DNA of 64,000 nt. It comes from Filimonas lacunae (GTDB taxonomy: Bacteria; Bacteroidota; Bacteroidia; Chitinophagales; Chitinophagaceae). The stretch spans positions 4,774,001-4,838,000 of the forward strand of contig NZ_AP017422.1 in NCBI RefSeq assembly GCF_002355595.1, written 5' to 3'. Below, in pieces: positions 35,670 to 45,375 of this stretch. Numbering within the stretch: position 1 is the stretch's first letter; each line of letters opens with the position of its first letter. A program made the position numbers and the translations under genes. The notes below the pieces were generated by a model that was not told the DNA's origin, did not search any database, and saw only the letters and a program-made list of their open reading frames with translations.

Positions 35670-38027
35670 ATGGCCACACTATCTCCCGCTGAATTGCAGC
35701 TGCTGCACCGTTACTGGCAGGCAGCCAACTACCTTGCTGTAGGACAGATCTATTTATTAGACAATGTACTACTGCGCCAGCCTTTGCAAAAACAGCATAT
35801 TAAACCCAGGCTATTGGGCCATTGGGGCACTTCTCCGGGATTGAATCTTATATATGTACACCTTAACCGGCTTATCCGCCGGCACAATACTACTATACTA
35901 TATATATGTGGGCCTGGCCATGGGGCACCTGCCATATTAGCCAACACCTATCTCGAAGGCACTTACTCTGAAGTATACCCTTCTGTCACTAAAGATCTTT
36001 CGGGTCTGGAAGCCTTTTTCCGCCAGTTTTCCACGCCTGGCGGTATACCCAGCCATGTAAGCCCCCACACTCCTGGTTCTATACACGAAGGTGGCGAGCT
36101 TGGCTATTCTCTGGCACACGCATTCGGCGCCGCATTCGACAATCCCGATTTGCTGGTAGCCTGTGTGGTAGGCGATGGGGAAGCCGAAACAGGACCATTG
36201 GAAGGCAGCTGGAAAAGCATTCACTTTTTAAATCCTGTACGCGATGGCGCCGTACTTCCCATATTACACCTTAACGGCTATAAAATAGCAGGCCCTACCG
36301 TACTAGCCCGCCAATCAGATGATACCATAAAGGCATTGATGGAAGGACACGGCTATGAAGTGTTTTTTGTAGAAGGAGATGATCCGCTGCTGGTACACGA
36401 ACAATTCGCGCAAACACTGGAAACCATATATACACGCATACATAAAATACAGCAACAGGCCCGGCAACAGGAGATTCAGCAACCACCACGCTGGCCTATG
36501 ATTGTGCTGCGCACGCCCAAAGGCTGGACGTGTCCTAAACAATGGAATGATAAACCGCTTGAAGGCTCCTTTCGCTCACACCAGGTTCCATTAGACAAGG
36601 TTACCGAAAATGCAGATCAGCTGGCATTGCTGGAAGAATGGATGCGGAGCTACCATCCCGAAAACTTATTTGATGAAAAAGGCGCCTTGCTACCTGAACT
36701 GGCGGCCCTGGCTCCGCCAGGAGATAAACGCATGAGTGCGGTAGCCCATGCCAATGGAGGCCGGTTGTTGCAGGACCTCCAATTGCCTGACTTTACCCAA
36801 TATGCCCTGCCAATATCTTCCCCCGCAGTGAGCGTAGGCATGGCTACCAGGCAACTGGGCCAGTACTTGCGCGATGTATTTGCTCTTAACCAGCAACACA
36901 AAAACTTCCGGCTTTTTTGTCCCGATGAAACCGCCAGCAATAAACTGGACGCTGTTTTTGAAGCCACCAACAGATGCAGCAGTAGCACCATTATCAATAC
37001 CGACGATCATTTATCTCCCGATGGGCGGGTAATGGAAGTGTTAAGCGAACATCTTTGCCAGGGATGGCTGGAAGGTTACCTGCTCACAGGCCGTCATGGC
37101 TTTTTTCCTTGCTACGAAGCTTTTATCACTATTATAGACTCTATGTTTAACCAGCACGCTAAATGGTTGAAAACCTGCAACGAGCTACCCTGGCGCAAGC
37201 CCATAGCTTCTTTAAACTATTTACTCACCAGCCATGCCTGGCGGCAGGATCATAATGGTTACAGCCATCAGGGCCCTGGATTTATTGATACTGTTGTTAA
37301 TAAAAAAAGTACGGTTATCCGGTTATACTTTCCTCCCGATGCCAACACCCTGCTTTCGGTTACTGATCACTGCCTTCGCAGTAAAAATTATGTAAACGTA
37401 ATTGTAGCCGGCAAACAGTCTGAACTGCAATACCTTACTATGGAAGAAGCTATACCTCACTGCAAAAAGGGAGCAGGCATCTGGCATTGGGCTGGCCATA
37501 ACGACGACGGACAACCGGATATTATACTGGCCTGTGCAGGCGATGTACCCACTATGGAAGCCGTTGCCGCCGCATGGTTGCTGGCCAAAGAAGTACCGCA
37601 CTTAAAAGTGCGCTTCATTAATGTAGTAGATCTGATGGCTTTGTCGCCCCGCCCCTACCATCCGCATGGTTTGCCCGATAATGATTTCAATGATATGTTC
37701 ACCACTGGCACACCTGTAATATTTGCTTTTCATGGATATGTACGTGTTATTCACGATCTTATCCACGGCCGCCCCCATCCTGCGCGTTTTCATGTACGCG
37801 GTTTTATGGAAGAGGGAACCACCACTACCCCATTTGACATGGTAGTATTAAATAATGTAAGCCGTTATCACCTGGCAATTGAAGCTTTAAAACGCAGCAT
37901 TCCTGCACAAGAAGATGCGCAAAAGGCCATTGAGCATTTCGAAAGTAAACTCACACAACACCATGCCTATATAAGAACGCATTTACGCGACATGCCCGAA
38001 ATTGAAAACTGGAACTGGAAAGCCTAA
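35670..38027 (+). CDS. xfp: xylulose-5-phosphate/fructose-6-phosphate phosphoketolase
   Basis: This 785-residue thiamine-diphosphate enzyme splits xylulose 5-phosphate (and often fructose 6-phosphate) with phosphate to acetyl phosphate and a shorter sugar phosphate. Signature blocks are [39 protein letters not shown], the TPP/Mg site [29 protein letters not shown] and [15 protein letters not shown]. Length fits the family. The coupling with ackA indicates a phosphoketolase shunt, an inferred carbon-saving or overflow route. Substrate preference between the two sugars cannot be read by eye. Confidence 0.97.
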   Translation: MATLSPAELQLLHRYWQAANYLAVGQIYLLDNVLLRQPLQKQHIKPRLLGHWGTSPGLNLIYVHLNRLIRRHNTTILYICGPGHGAPAILANTYLEGTYSEVYPSVTKDLSGLEAFFRQFSTPGGIPSHVSPHTPGSIHEGGELGYSLAHAFGAAFDNPDLLVACVVGDGEAETGPLEGSWKSIHFLNPVRDGAVLPILHLNGYKIAGPTVLARQSDDTIKALMEGHGYEVFFVEGDDPLLVHEQFAQTLETIYTRIHKIQQQARQQEIQQPPRWPMIVLRTPKGWTCPKQWNDKPLEGSFRSHQVPLDKVTENADQLALLEEWMRSYHPENLFDEKGALLPELAALAPPGDKRMSAVAHANGGRLLQDLQLPDFTQYALPISSPAVSVGMATRQLGQYLRDVFALNQQHKNFRLFCPDETASNKLDAVFEATNRCSSSTIINTDDHLSPDGRVMEVLSEHLCQGWLEGYLLTGRHGFFPCYEAFITIIDSMFNQHAKWLKTCNELPWRKPIASLNYLLTSHAWRQDHNGYSHQGPGFIDTVVNKKSTVIRLYFPPDANTLLSVTDHCLRSKNYVNVIVAGKQSELQYLTMEEAIPHCKKGAGIWHWAGHNDDGQPDIILACAGDVPTMEAVAAAWLLAKEVPHLKVRFINVVDLMALSPRPYHPHGLPDNDFNDMFTTGTPVIFAFHGYVRVIHDLIHGRPHPARFHVRGFMEEGTTTTPFDMVVLNNVSRYHLAIEALKRSIPAQEDAQKAIEHFESKLTQHHAYIRTHLRDMPEIENWNWKA

Positions 38028-38044
38028 CGTATAATAAAAATGAC

Positions 38045-38052
38045 TAGATTTG
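38045..38052 (+). promoter_or_regulatory. -7 element upstream of the 152-residue protein gene
   Basis: TAGATTTG is a perfect TAnnTTTG in the 164-bp gap after xfp. It would give a leader of about 135 bases before the ATG at 38192. No -33 element at normal spacing is seen, so confidence is limited. Confidence 0.4.
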
Positions 38053-38191
38053 TATCAGCCTTACAGGCTTTATCACATCCAATATCTTACGAATATCCGC
38101 CCATCCAACATCCGCATGAACAGCCATTGAAGTATTTTATTACCAACATGGAAGTAATAGTTATTGGCCTGAACCTTAAAAAAGCTTTGTC

Positions 38192-38650
38192 ATGCAAGCG
38201 CTAAAGAATTACAACAAAAAACATATTAACCTGGAAGAGGTATATGCCCTGGTAGATAAAGCCCTTGAAACCTCCGGTGCAGGATTTCCTTTTTATGTTC
38301 ATGACATCAAAGGCAGCGGTCCCGCTGCTGTTGAACTACTCGAAAAGCATCATCTGATCACTTATATACATAAGCATCACGATAAAGCGCTGAGTACTTA
38401 CATAGTAAGCGAAAAAGGTATAGAAGTATTGGATAAAGGCGGTATCAAAGTATTCCTGGAGCTGGAAGCCGCCATCAAAAAAATTCCCGCCGTTACACCA
38501 CGCAGCCGTTTCACAGTAGTGATTACGCCTGATGAAGGCGTTGCGCCTAACAATCAACTAAAACAGGCTAAAACCTTTGCCCGCGTATGCCTGGGCATAG
38601 CGCTGGTATCATTGGCTTTAGCCTGCTGGGCCTTTTGGGCAAACAGGTAA
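38192..38650 (+). CDS. winged-helix-like protein with C-terminal membrane anchor
   Basis: This is a 152-residue protein of no named family. Residues 10-90 have the look of a winged helix: helices (NLEEVYALVDKALETSG, AAVELLEKHHLI) followed by a beta-hairpin wing (TYIVSEKGIEVLDKGGI). The last 25 residues are one hydrophobic helix (VCLGIALVSLALACWAFWA) ending in a short polar tail, which predicts a tail-anchored protein with the domain in the cytoplasm. It converges on the CLC channel gene. A role in membrane-bound regulation is speculation. Confidence 0.6.
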   Translation: MQALKNYNKKHINLEEVYALVDKALETSGAGFPFYVHDIKGSGPAAVELLEKHHLITYIHKHHDKALSTYIVSEKGIEVLDKGGIKVFLELEAAIKKIPAVTPRSRFTVVITPDEGVAPNNQLKQAKTFARVCLGIALVSLALACWAFWANR

Positions 38651-38670
38651 ACTGCTATTATAAAAAGAAA

Positions 38671-39921
38671 CTAAGCTTTGTAGGTATACACTGTATCCTT
38701 ATACAGGGAAGATGCCACATACCTGCTTATTACGCAGGCTAAAAATACCGGTATAGCAATTACATACCCGCCCGTAAAGCAGCAGCCTAAAGCCGTTGCC
38801 GTTAAAGGCGCATGTATGCTGGCACTTAATACTGCTGCAATACCTATTACCATAAAGTTGACAATGATCAATTCTGTGCCCAGGTATTGATTAAACAATA
38901 CTGCTATTAATAAACCCAGCAACGAACCAATTACAATGCTGGGAGCAAACACGCCTCCATCACCACCTGCACCCAGGGTAACCGAACTAATAAAAGGCTT
39001 AATCAGCACCACTGCCAGCAAAGTAAATGCAAAGGGTAAAGTAAAAGGCTGAACCATTGCTTTGTTCAACATATCTGTAATAGCAAAATAGCCATCACCA
39101 AACAATTGCGGCAGCAGGCAAACCAGCACACCAATGATAGCTGCACCAATTCCAATGCGTACATAATCATTACTCACACTGGCAAAACGATATTTAATAT
39201 AAATAACACTACGGGTAAACAACACAGCAATTAAACCTGCCAGCACACTCAGCAATAATATGTAAGGCAATGCACGCCATTGCCAGCCAGTGGTATGAAA
39301 CACAAACAACGGCTTTTCGTGTAATACAGAAAGTAATACCTGCGCAGCAGTGATGGCCGTAACAACACTCAATGCCACGGTACGTGTTACCTTGCGTGCT
39401 ATCACTTCCAATGCAAACAGCAAACCCGTTAAAGGACTGCCGAATAAAGCAGTTACCCCTGCGGCCACGCCTGCACAAATCAATTCAGCTTTATACTTAC
39501 GGGGCATGTTCACTTTTTGTCCGGTAACAGCCCCCACTGTAGCGGTGGCCACCACCGTAGACACTTCCACCCCGGTAGAGCCGCCAAATATCACCGTTAA
39601 AAATCCATTGATGTAATGAGAAGGAATTTTATACGCCGGCAACTGATCATGCCGGGTATCTAACGTTTTATAAATTTCCTTAATACCGAGGTTCTTTTTC
39701 TTTTTAAATAACCAGGTACGCAATAAGAAAATCAGTAATAAACCAATAGCGGGAAATATAACCAGTAATAAACGATGTGGTAGAATGGCCTCTAACATCT
39801 TGTCTTCATAATGAGCGGTAATGCGCTTTAGGGTAACAGCTAACGTTGCCGATAACAAACCCACTAATGCAGAAATCAGTACCAGCTTCAGAAAACTTAA
39901 CCTTACTATTCTTTTACGCAT
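38671..39921 (-). CDS. CLC-family chloride channel/antiporter
   Basis: This integral membrane protein of about 416 residues has the CLC fold. Conserved ion-path motifs are the G(x)xGxE region (FGGSTGVEVSTVVATATVG, with the gating Glu), the following inner-helix motif, and GGDGGVFAPSIVIGSLLG (GxFxP). CLC proteins move chloride or fluoride, often against protons. No C-terminal CBS domains are present. The longest frame starts at 40083, but its first 54 residues lack family features and run through a terminator hairpin and a -7 element, so the ATG at 39921 (MRKRIVRLSF) is chosen. Confidence 0.93.
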   Translation of the reverse strand: MRKRIVRLSFLKLVLISALVGLLSATLAVTLKRITAHYEDKMLEAILPHRLLLVIFPAIGLLLIFLLRTWLFKKKKNLGIKEIYKTLDTRHDQLPAYKIPSHYINGFLTVIFGGSTGVEVSTVVATATVGAVTGQKVNMPRKYKAELICAGVAAGVTALFGSPLTGLLFALEVIARKVTRTVALSVVTAITAAQVLLSVLHEKPLFVFHTTGWQWRALPYILLLSVLAGLIAVLFTRSVIYIKYRFASVSNDYVRIGIGAAIIGVLVCLLPQLFGDGYFAITDMLNKAMVQPFTLPFAFTLLAVVLIKPFISSVTLGAGGDGGVFAPSIVIGSLLGLLIAVLFNQYLGTELIIVNFMVIGIAAVLSASIHAPLTATALGCCFTGGYVIAIPVFLACVISRYVASSLYKDTVYTYKA

Positions 39922-39958
39922 GCTAACGATTTTGTTAAGTTCTTGCCTTACGGGAGTG

Positions 39959-39966
39959 CAAAGGTA
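39959..39966 (-). promoter_or_regulatory. -7 element of the CLC channel gene
   Basis: On the minus strand this reads TACCTTTG, a perfect TAnnTTTG, 37 bases before the ATG at 39921 and downstream of the small-RNA terminator. The channel gene thus has its own promoter. Confidence 0.6.
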
Positions 39967-39975
39967 CTGCATGTA

Positions 39976-40173
39976 ATAAAAAACAGCCACGTAAAAACGT
40001 GACTGTCTATTGTTATAATAGTTTGAGCATCCCCCCAGATACTCAATAACAATGTACTTTATAGCATTGATACACATCAACATACACAGGATAAAATAAT
40101 ACTGATAAGGAAAATGTTAAATCCTTTGCAGAACAATAACCCGGTACGGATATATGAAGGAGATTGGATTGGA
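39976..40173 (-). ncRNA. putative small RNA of about 198 nt
   Basis: This lies inside the only gene-free stretch of more than 300 bases (39922-40307). A complete minus-strand transcription unit is visible: TTG - 20 bases - TATATTTG promoter (40178-40208), and a terminator hairpin followed by T6 (39978-40006). Between them is a nine-pair hairpin (UUGAGUAUC, loop UGGGGG, GAUGCUCAA) at 40023-40046. In both hairpins the one irregular pair is G-U on the minus strand but C-A on the plus strand, so the structure is better on the minus strand. No convincing ORF is present; a chance frame that joins the CLC gene is discounted. Class unknown. Confidence 0.55.
39978..40006 (-). terminator. terminator of the putative small RNA
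   Basis: On the minus strand ACAGTCACGT pairs with ACGTGGCTGT (10 bp with one G-U) around a short T-rich loop and is followed by TTTTTT. It sits upstream of the CLC promoter, so it ends a transcript other than the channel mRNA. Confidence 0.75.
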
Positions 40174-40177
40174 AATG

Positions 40178-40208
40178 CAAATATAATAGCCAATTTCTTT
40201 ATAAACAA
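40178..40208 (-). promoter_or_regulatory. promoter of the putative small RNA
   Basis: On the minus strand TTG (40208-40206), 20 bases, then TATATTTG (40185-40178). Both elements and the spacing fit the Bacteroidota housekeeping consensus (TTG, 17-23 bases, TAnnTTTG). It is the only site in the window where I see both elements at good spacing. Confidence 0.65.
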
Positions 40209-40307
40209 CACTATTACCCACCTGAACAAAATGAACAGCAGTTAGTTAGTTATTTTTTGAGTTGCGCTTCAAATACATTAAATTGTTGATATTAAGCGTG
40301 CTTACAA

Positions 40308-40937
40308 ATGAAAATAGCTTTAATCGATGACCATAGAATGCTAACAGATCTGTTACAAAGCATTCTTACTTCGGATGCTTCTATCACAGAGATGCGCACC
40401 TTTAATAAAGCAGAAGATTTTTTACATACCGGCTGGCAACCGGATATTATAGTTACCGATATATTAATGCCCGGACTGTCGGGCATGGAATTGCTGGAAA
40501 TAGTGAAAGAAAAAAATTATACCAGTAAGGTGTTAATTTTATCTGGCATCACCGATGTGCAAACTATTAAGCAAGCCATTCGTTCAGGCGCTGCAGGCTA
40601 CCTGTCTAAAAACACCAGCCTGGAAGAATTAACAGCCGCCATTGCAGCCATTCACAATTGCGAGCAATACATATCCAACAAGCTCAGGAACAGTTTATTA
40701 AACACCGTGTTTACAGAAGAACAGGTGGTGTTTCATTTATCTCCGCGCGAGAAGGATGTGCTGGAATTAATCTGTTCGGGGCATACCGTAAAAGAAGCAG
40801 CTTATAAGCTCAACCTCAGCGCCCACACTGTACACAGCTATCATAAAAGCATTATGAAGAAGTTTAAAGTAAACCGTACAGCCGACCTTATTGTGTTTGC
40901 CATGCAAAAGGGATTATACAGCCCAACCACTTCTTAA
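40308..40937 (+). CDS. LuxR/NarL-type response regulator
   Basis: This 209-residue regulator has an N-terminal receiver domain (ALIDDHRMLTDLLQ with the acidic pair; phospho-acceptor Asp in IIVTDILMPGLSG, about residue 54; Lys in GYLSKNTS) and a C-terminal LuxR helix-turn-helix (LSPREKDVLELICSG, then EAAYKLNLSAHTVHSYHKSI). It should bind DNA as a dimer when phosphorylated. No kinase is directly next to it. It lies head to tail-end with the exopolysaccharide-like operon (convergent, 10 bp from the DUF4838 gene) and could belong to its control, but that is inference. Confidence 0.93.
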   Translation: MKIALIDDHRMLTDLLQSILTSDASITEMRTFNKAEDFLHTGWQPDIIVTDILMPGLSGMELLEIVKEKNYTSKVLILSGITDVQTIKQAIRSGAAGYLSKNTSLEELTAAIAAIHNCEQYISNKLRNSLLNTVFTEEQVVFHLSPREKDVLELICSGHTVKEAAYKLNLSAHTVHSYHKSIMKKFKVNRTADLIVFAMQKGLYSPTTS

Positions 40938-40947
40938 TCAGCAATGT

Positions 40948-43194
40948 TTACTGCACCCATATTTCATCGCAGGCAATAGCAGGATGTTTGTATTTACTCT
41001 TTCTCCACAACGGCAGCCCGGGCAATTGCGCGGCAGTAATAGTAATGTAGCGGGTTACTACCGGCTGTGCATACCTGAATGTTATTGCATAAGGTTGTAC
41101 TGTATAATCTTCCTGTGGTGCGGTCAATACTTTTTCCATCTGTTGCGTTGTGTGCAGGCCATCTTCCGAAAAGCCACACATTACACTCCCTGGCGCAAAA
41201 AACCAATGACGGGCATCCTGTAAAAAGTGTACGGTCACTACGTGCACTGCTTTTAAAGCGCCTAAATCTACTGTAGCCACCATGGGTGTGTTATAAAAAC
41301 ACAGCCAGTTGTAGCTGTAATCACTATAACCAGGCGTGCCATCCGTTAACGTTACGCTACCCTTGGCAGGATATTCGGGCATAAAAGCATATTGCACCTT
41401 TACAGGAGCATGCAACGCTATAGTAGACGTTACCCCATTGGCTTCTATCTGTTTCCATTCACTGTAATAAGCATCCGGACTCAAACCACCTTCACTTAGT
41501 TCCTTCACGCCCGCCATCTTACAATTGTTTACAAACGCTTGTACCCGTTGCATCATACCTTTTTTCATACTCCATCCGCCATGCGCATCCTGTACAAAAA
41601 CGCCGTTAGGCTCTAAACCATAAAAACGCGCCTGCTGCAATACCGTGTATTCATGGGCCAGCCGCACCTGGGTAACACGTTGTTGGTACAATGTATTACC
41701 TTCCGTAACCGCCACCGCTTTATCCATACAACTACTATAAGCATCTAAAGCCATTGCCGATAAATAGCCACTATGCGCATTTACAGGATTGCCATAAATA
41801 TCCAATGGCACATGCTGTTGCGCTACCTGTTGCTGCAACAGTTGCAGGTATTGCAGCATATACGGGGCCGCCTTGCCATAATAACCATTCATAAACACCT
41901 GCGTTAACGAATCTGTATTAACAAAAGGATTCCATAACACAGCAGCCAGCATATAAGCTTTATAATCAGCCATATCACTATAGGTGTCACCACTCCCCTG
42001 TTCAAATATGCCGGTTATGCCTTGCTGCTTACACCAGCGGGCATTCGCTTCAAATGTAGCCGTGGAAGGAAAAGGGGCTACATAGGCTGTAAACTGCGTG
42101 CAATAATCCCACAATAAAATACGATCCGTTTTATCCCGCCAGCCCTTTAAATTCTTTCTGAAAGCCGCTGCCGCCTTATCCTGCTCCAGCGCCTGTGACC
42201 TACCCGCATCTATATTGCTAAGTTGTATATACACATTCGTAGCAGGCCGGGTAACCAGTGTTGGCCTGACACTGTAACCATATGCCAGCATGGTAAACTT
42301 TTTATCCGGAAAACGGGCAGCTACCGCATTTACAAAACGCAGTAAAGCCCCCTGTGGCCCACCTTCCCGCTCATCTACCCGCCTGCATCTGCTACACTCA
42401 CAATAACCCCCATCATCGTTGGGGCTTATAGACCAGTAAGTGGCTTCCGGATGCGCAGCCATCCTTTGCTGCAAAGTAGCTACTACTATCTTCAATACTT
42501 TTTTATTGCTTAAACACAGCTGCACCGCTTTTCGTTCTCCATCTATCAACGAATAATACTTCGGATGTTTTTTAAAATATACATCCGGTGGCAGCAGCTT
42601 AAAAAAGCTATGCCCCCACAGCCCCCATTTGTCTTCAAAGCGGTGTAAGTGGTGCCAGTTCAGATATTCATCATCTGCAGAAGCCGGAAAATACGCTTCC
42701 CTGTAATTAAATGCCGGCGCTTCCTTTATCAGCATTTTCAGCGGCATGGCAAGCACAGGCGTATAAGGTGTATAAGCAGGCCCCGCATTCCACTTACGGC
42801 AACCCAGCACCTGTTCCACAAAAGTATAGGCAGCGTATACTATTCCTTTATCCTTACCCCCAAGCACTATCACCTCCTTTCCACCCGCAACAACAAAAGC
42901 TTCCGGTGTTAACGCAGCAGCATAGGTGGCGGCATAGCGGGTAGCCCCCACACTAATTACCTGCTGCGGCGCAATGCCTGGCTCCTCTACTAACACAGGC
43001 AACTGCACTCCGGTTACTGCTGTAAAATATCGTTGCACAATAGCTGCCGCCTGCTGCTCTTCTTCACTAAAGCATAAGGGTAGCAGTATTTTCCAGACCG
43101 AAGTTCCATTAGCGGCCAGCAGCACGTCCTGCCCATGCACGGGTACTACCACAGGCGCACAAAAACATAGCACTAACAGGTATGTCCACTTCAT
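40948..43194 (-). CDS. DUF4838-family secreted protein, glycoside-hydrolase-like
   Basis: This 748-residue exported protein has a signal peptide (LLVLCFCAPVVVPVHG). An N-terminal GH20b/alpha-glucuronidase-like alpha-beta domain follows (EEQQAAAIVQRYFTAVTGVQ, then GKDKGIVYAAYTFVEQVLGCR). The central DUF4838 part resembles a TIM barrel and contains a Cys cluster (YCECSRCRRVDE). The C-terminal 130 or so residues are beta-rich and discoidin-like (TVDLGALKAVHVVTVHFL). DUF4838 proteins are thought to act on glycans, but the activity is not established. It is last in a five-gene operon with a GT2 synthase and an outer-membrane export barrel, so it may trim or modify the exported glycan. Confidence 0.82.
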   Translation of the reverse strand: MKWTYLLVLCFCAPVVVPVHGQDVLLAANGTSVWKILLPLCFSEEEQQAAAIVQRYFTAVTGVQLPVLVEEPGIAPQQVISVGATRYAATYAAALTPEAFVVAGGKEVIVLGGKDKGIVYAAYTFVEQVLGCRKWNAGPAYTPYTPVLAMPLKMLIKEAPAFNYREAYFPASADDEYLNWHHLHRFEDKWGLWGHSFFKLLPPDVYFKKHPKYYSLIDGERKAVQLCLSNKKVLKIVVATLQQRMAAHPEATYWSISPNDDGGYCECSRCRRVDEREGGPQGALLRFVNAVAARFPDKKFTMLAYGYSVRPTLVTRPATNVYIQLSNIDAGRSQALEQDKAAAAFRKNLKGWRDKTDRILLWDYCTQFTAYVAPFPSTATFEANARWCKQQGITGIFEQGSGDTYSDMADYKAYMLAAVLWNPFVNTDSLTQVFMNGYYGKAAPYMLQYLQLLQQQVAQQHVPLDIYGNPVNAHSGYLSAMALDAYSSCMDKAVAVTEGNTLYQQRVTQVRLAHEYTVLQQARFYGLEPNGVFVQDAHGGWSMKKGMMQRVQAFVNNCKMAGVKELSEGGLSPDAYYSEWKQIEANGVTSTIALHAPVKVQYAFMPEYPAKGSVTLTDGTPGYSDYSYNWLCFYNTPMVATVDLGALKAVHVVTVHFLQDARHWFFAPGSVMCGFSEDGLHTTQQMEKVLTAPQEDYTVQPYAITFRYAQPVVTRYITITAAQLPGLPLWRKSKYKHPAIACDEIWVQ

Positions 43195-43202
43195 GCGCCT
43201 GG

Positions 43203-45368
43203 TTAAAAGTTTTTATAAAAAGATAAATAAATATCATACTGATTAATATCAGCACGACCACTCAACGACTGGTGCAACCATGCGGCATATAACGACAGTA
43301 TGGTATTGTAGCGAAAGTATTTCTGGTAACCTACGGCTACAGAATTAGTGGTTACCCCCAGCAGGTTATTCAACTGAAAGCTGCGGCTTCTGTCATCCGG
43401 GCTTACCCCCGTAGATAATATAAGAGCCAGAAAGTCTCTTTGTTCATTTACATACCAGCGGTTGGTAAGCGTATAAGCCTGGTACCACTTGTCTGTATCT
43501 TTTGTAAAATATCCCCTTGCATTTACCCAGTAGCTACCTATATATTTAGCCACTGACAATAAGGGTGTATACGTATTGATAGTATCTGCCCGCAGGTAAC
43601 GAAACCCCAGTTCCCCTTCCCAGCCTTTAGGAAAATTATGAAAGAACGAGTAGCTGGCCCGGTACTTTGGAAACACCAGGCTATTGCTCCATCCCAGCCA
43701 TAACCAGGAGTAGTCTTGTTTCGTGTGATTATAGTACATTTCCGCTTCCAGCTGAACGCCATTGCCCGATTGCCTGTCGCCATAATTGACACGCCCAAGT
43801 ACAATACCCTTGTTAAATCGGCGCAGGTATTGTAACGAGCTTATCAGCGCTGTGCGGGTTCCATTATCGTAAAACGATTGAAGGTGCAGCACACCCAGCT
43901 GGTTGCGGTACGTACGGTTTTTCATATACAATAAGTAGTCATCCAGTCTTTTATTACCCGGCTCCTGCAGCTTCCAGGCTTCAATGGCAGCTACCGCTTC
44001 TGTGTATCTGCCTTTGGCTTCCAGCGCCACAGCCTTCTCACGCAACAGTGCAATATTACCCGGTTGCAACTGTAAGCCCCTGCCGGCATACACCAGCACG
44101 GAGTCAGGCTTGTACTGCATAGCAAAACTGCTTACCAGCCTGGTGAATGCGATGGTATCGTCCGGCGCATATATCAATACTTGTTTAAAAGCCATGGTAG
44201 CGCTATCTGTTGCGCCTTTTTCCTGCCATTGCCTGCCCAGTGCCAACCATTGCTCTGCACACATAGCAGCCAGCCTGCCATCGGCCGGATAACGCTGCTG
44301 TAAAGGCCCGCTTACCGCCACAGCAGCAGCATACCTTTTATCTTCTGCCAGCATGCCGGCCTTCTTAGCCAGCACCAGCGAATCGGCCGGGTAGTAATGC
44401 AGCAAACTGTCGCAACCTGCTATGGCAGCAGCGTAACCATCCTTCAAATAAGCTATAGTAATAGCATATAAAAGCGCATCGTGCTGGCCGGGATAAGCAG
44501 TGAGCACCTTGCTCACATATAACCTGGCTTCAGACAAGCTGTTCTGCTTCAGTGCAGTGCGCGCTGCTGCCAAAGCCTGATCTATATATGCCTGCCTGTA
44601 TCCCGTTCCAGCGGGATGCGCCTGTAATAAGTTTTCTGTAATGTCCGCAGCTGCTTTATAATCCCCACCTTGTTCCAGCAAAGCAGCTTTTTTAAACTGT
44701 ATGTTCTGTAGCCCATTCAATAGCATCTCATTGCCGGGCAATTTTCCCAGCGCCCGGTTCAGCAACTGCTCGGCAGCTGTGGTATTATTATTTCGTAAAT
44801 AACCATTCACTGCTGCTATATAAATAGCAGCATACTCGTTGGCAAAAGCCTGGTCTCTTTTGCGGCTCAGCAATTCATCTGCCATAGTTGCAGCGCCATT
44901 GTAATGTCCCTGCTGCTCCAACAAGCCTAGCTTTTTCAGCAGCAGCACTGTATCACCTGCATAATACCCCAGCGCCGTGTTAGCATACTGTAATGCCTGT
45001 TCGTAATTACCGGCACTGGCTTCCATATTTACCAGGTATTGCAGTACCTCTTTATTTTTAGGCTGCCTGCGCAGTACGCCTGTCCATTCCTGCCGCGCAT
45101 CATCTACCTTATGCGTAATAAAATACAGCCGCCCGAGTAAGGTATGTATATCATTATCAGCGGGGGCTTTGCGCATTCCCTCACGGCAATAATCTATGGC
45201 CTTACTATAATGCTGTTGCCGGGTTTCCTGCAATGCCAGTTTCAGCAACTCATCCGACGAAAGGGTGGTTTGTACGTTCTGTGCTGCCAGCGAAGTAGCA
45301 GCCATCACACATAGCATTACCAGCATCCGGCTTATCATTAGCCGGAATAGTTTCATATAGCTGTTCAT
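43203..45368 (-). CDS. TPR protein with C-terminal YaiO-type outer-membrane beta-barrel
   Basis: This protein of about 721 residues has a signal peptide (LVMLCVMAATSLAAQ). Tandem TPR-type repeats span about residues 35-470 (for example ALQETRQQHYSKAIDYCREG and LEAKGRYTEAVAAIEAW). The C-terminal barrel of about 240 residues is of the YaiO family (GIVLGRVNYGDRQSGNGVQL, ELGFRYLRAD) and ends in an aromatic residue. The plan, periplasmic TPR plus outer-membrane pore, is that of PgaA and NfrA, which export glycans. The longest frame runs to 45602 but overlaps the synthase gene; the ATG at 45368 has a strong Shine-Dalgarno and is chosen. It lies between the GT2 and DUF4838 genes. Confidence 0.88.
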   Translation of the reverse strand: MNSYMKLFRLMISRMLVMLCVMAATSLAAQNVQTTLSSDELLKLALQETRQQHYSKAIDYCREGMRKAPADNDIHTLLGRLYFITHKVDDARQEWTGVLRRQPKNKEVLQYLVNMEASAGNYEQALQYANTALGYYAGDTVLLLKKLGLLEQQGHYNGAATMADELLSRKRDQAFANEYAAIYIAAVNGYLRNNNTTAAEQLLNRALGKLPGNEMLLNGLQNIQFKKAALLEQGGDYKAAADITENLLQAHPAGTGYRQAYIDQALAAARTALKQNSLSEARLYVSKVLTAYPGQHDALLYAITIAYLKDGYAAAIAGCDSLLHYYPADSLVLAKKAGMLAEDKRYAAAVAVSGPLQQRYPADGRLAAMCAEQWLALGRQWQEKGATDSATMAFKQVLIYAPDDTIAFTRLVSSFAMQYKPDSVLVYAGRGLQLQPGNIALLREKAVALEAKGRYTEAVAAIEAWKLQEPGNKRLDDYLLYMKNRTYRNQLGVLHLQSFYDNGTRTALISSLQYLRRFNKGIVLGRVNYGDRQSGNGVQLEAEMYYNHTKQDYSWLWLGWSNSLVFPKYRASYSFFHNFPKGWEGELGFRYLRADTINTYTPLLSVAKYIGSYWVNARGYFTKDTDKWYQAYTLTNRWYVNEQRDFLALILSTGVSPDDRSRSFQLNNLLGVTTNSVAVGYQKYFRYNTILSLYAAWLHQSLSGRADINQYDIYLSFYKNF

Positions 45369-45375
45369 ACAAAAT

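Noticed and set aside
38148-38204. 18-residue ORF (MEVIVIGLNLKKALSCKR) overlapping the start of the 152-residue protein gene
   Set aside because: It could be a leader peptide with coupled translation, but there is no supporting ribosome site or codon pattern and short frames like this occur by chance.
39922-40083. N-terminal extension of the CLC channel by 54 residues
   Set aside because: The extension has no CLC features and passes through a terminator hairpin and a perfect -7 element; the ATG at 39921 starts the recognisable protein.
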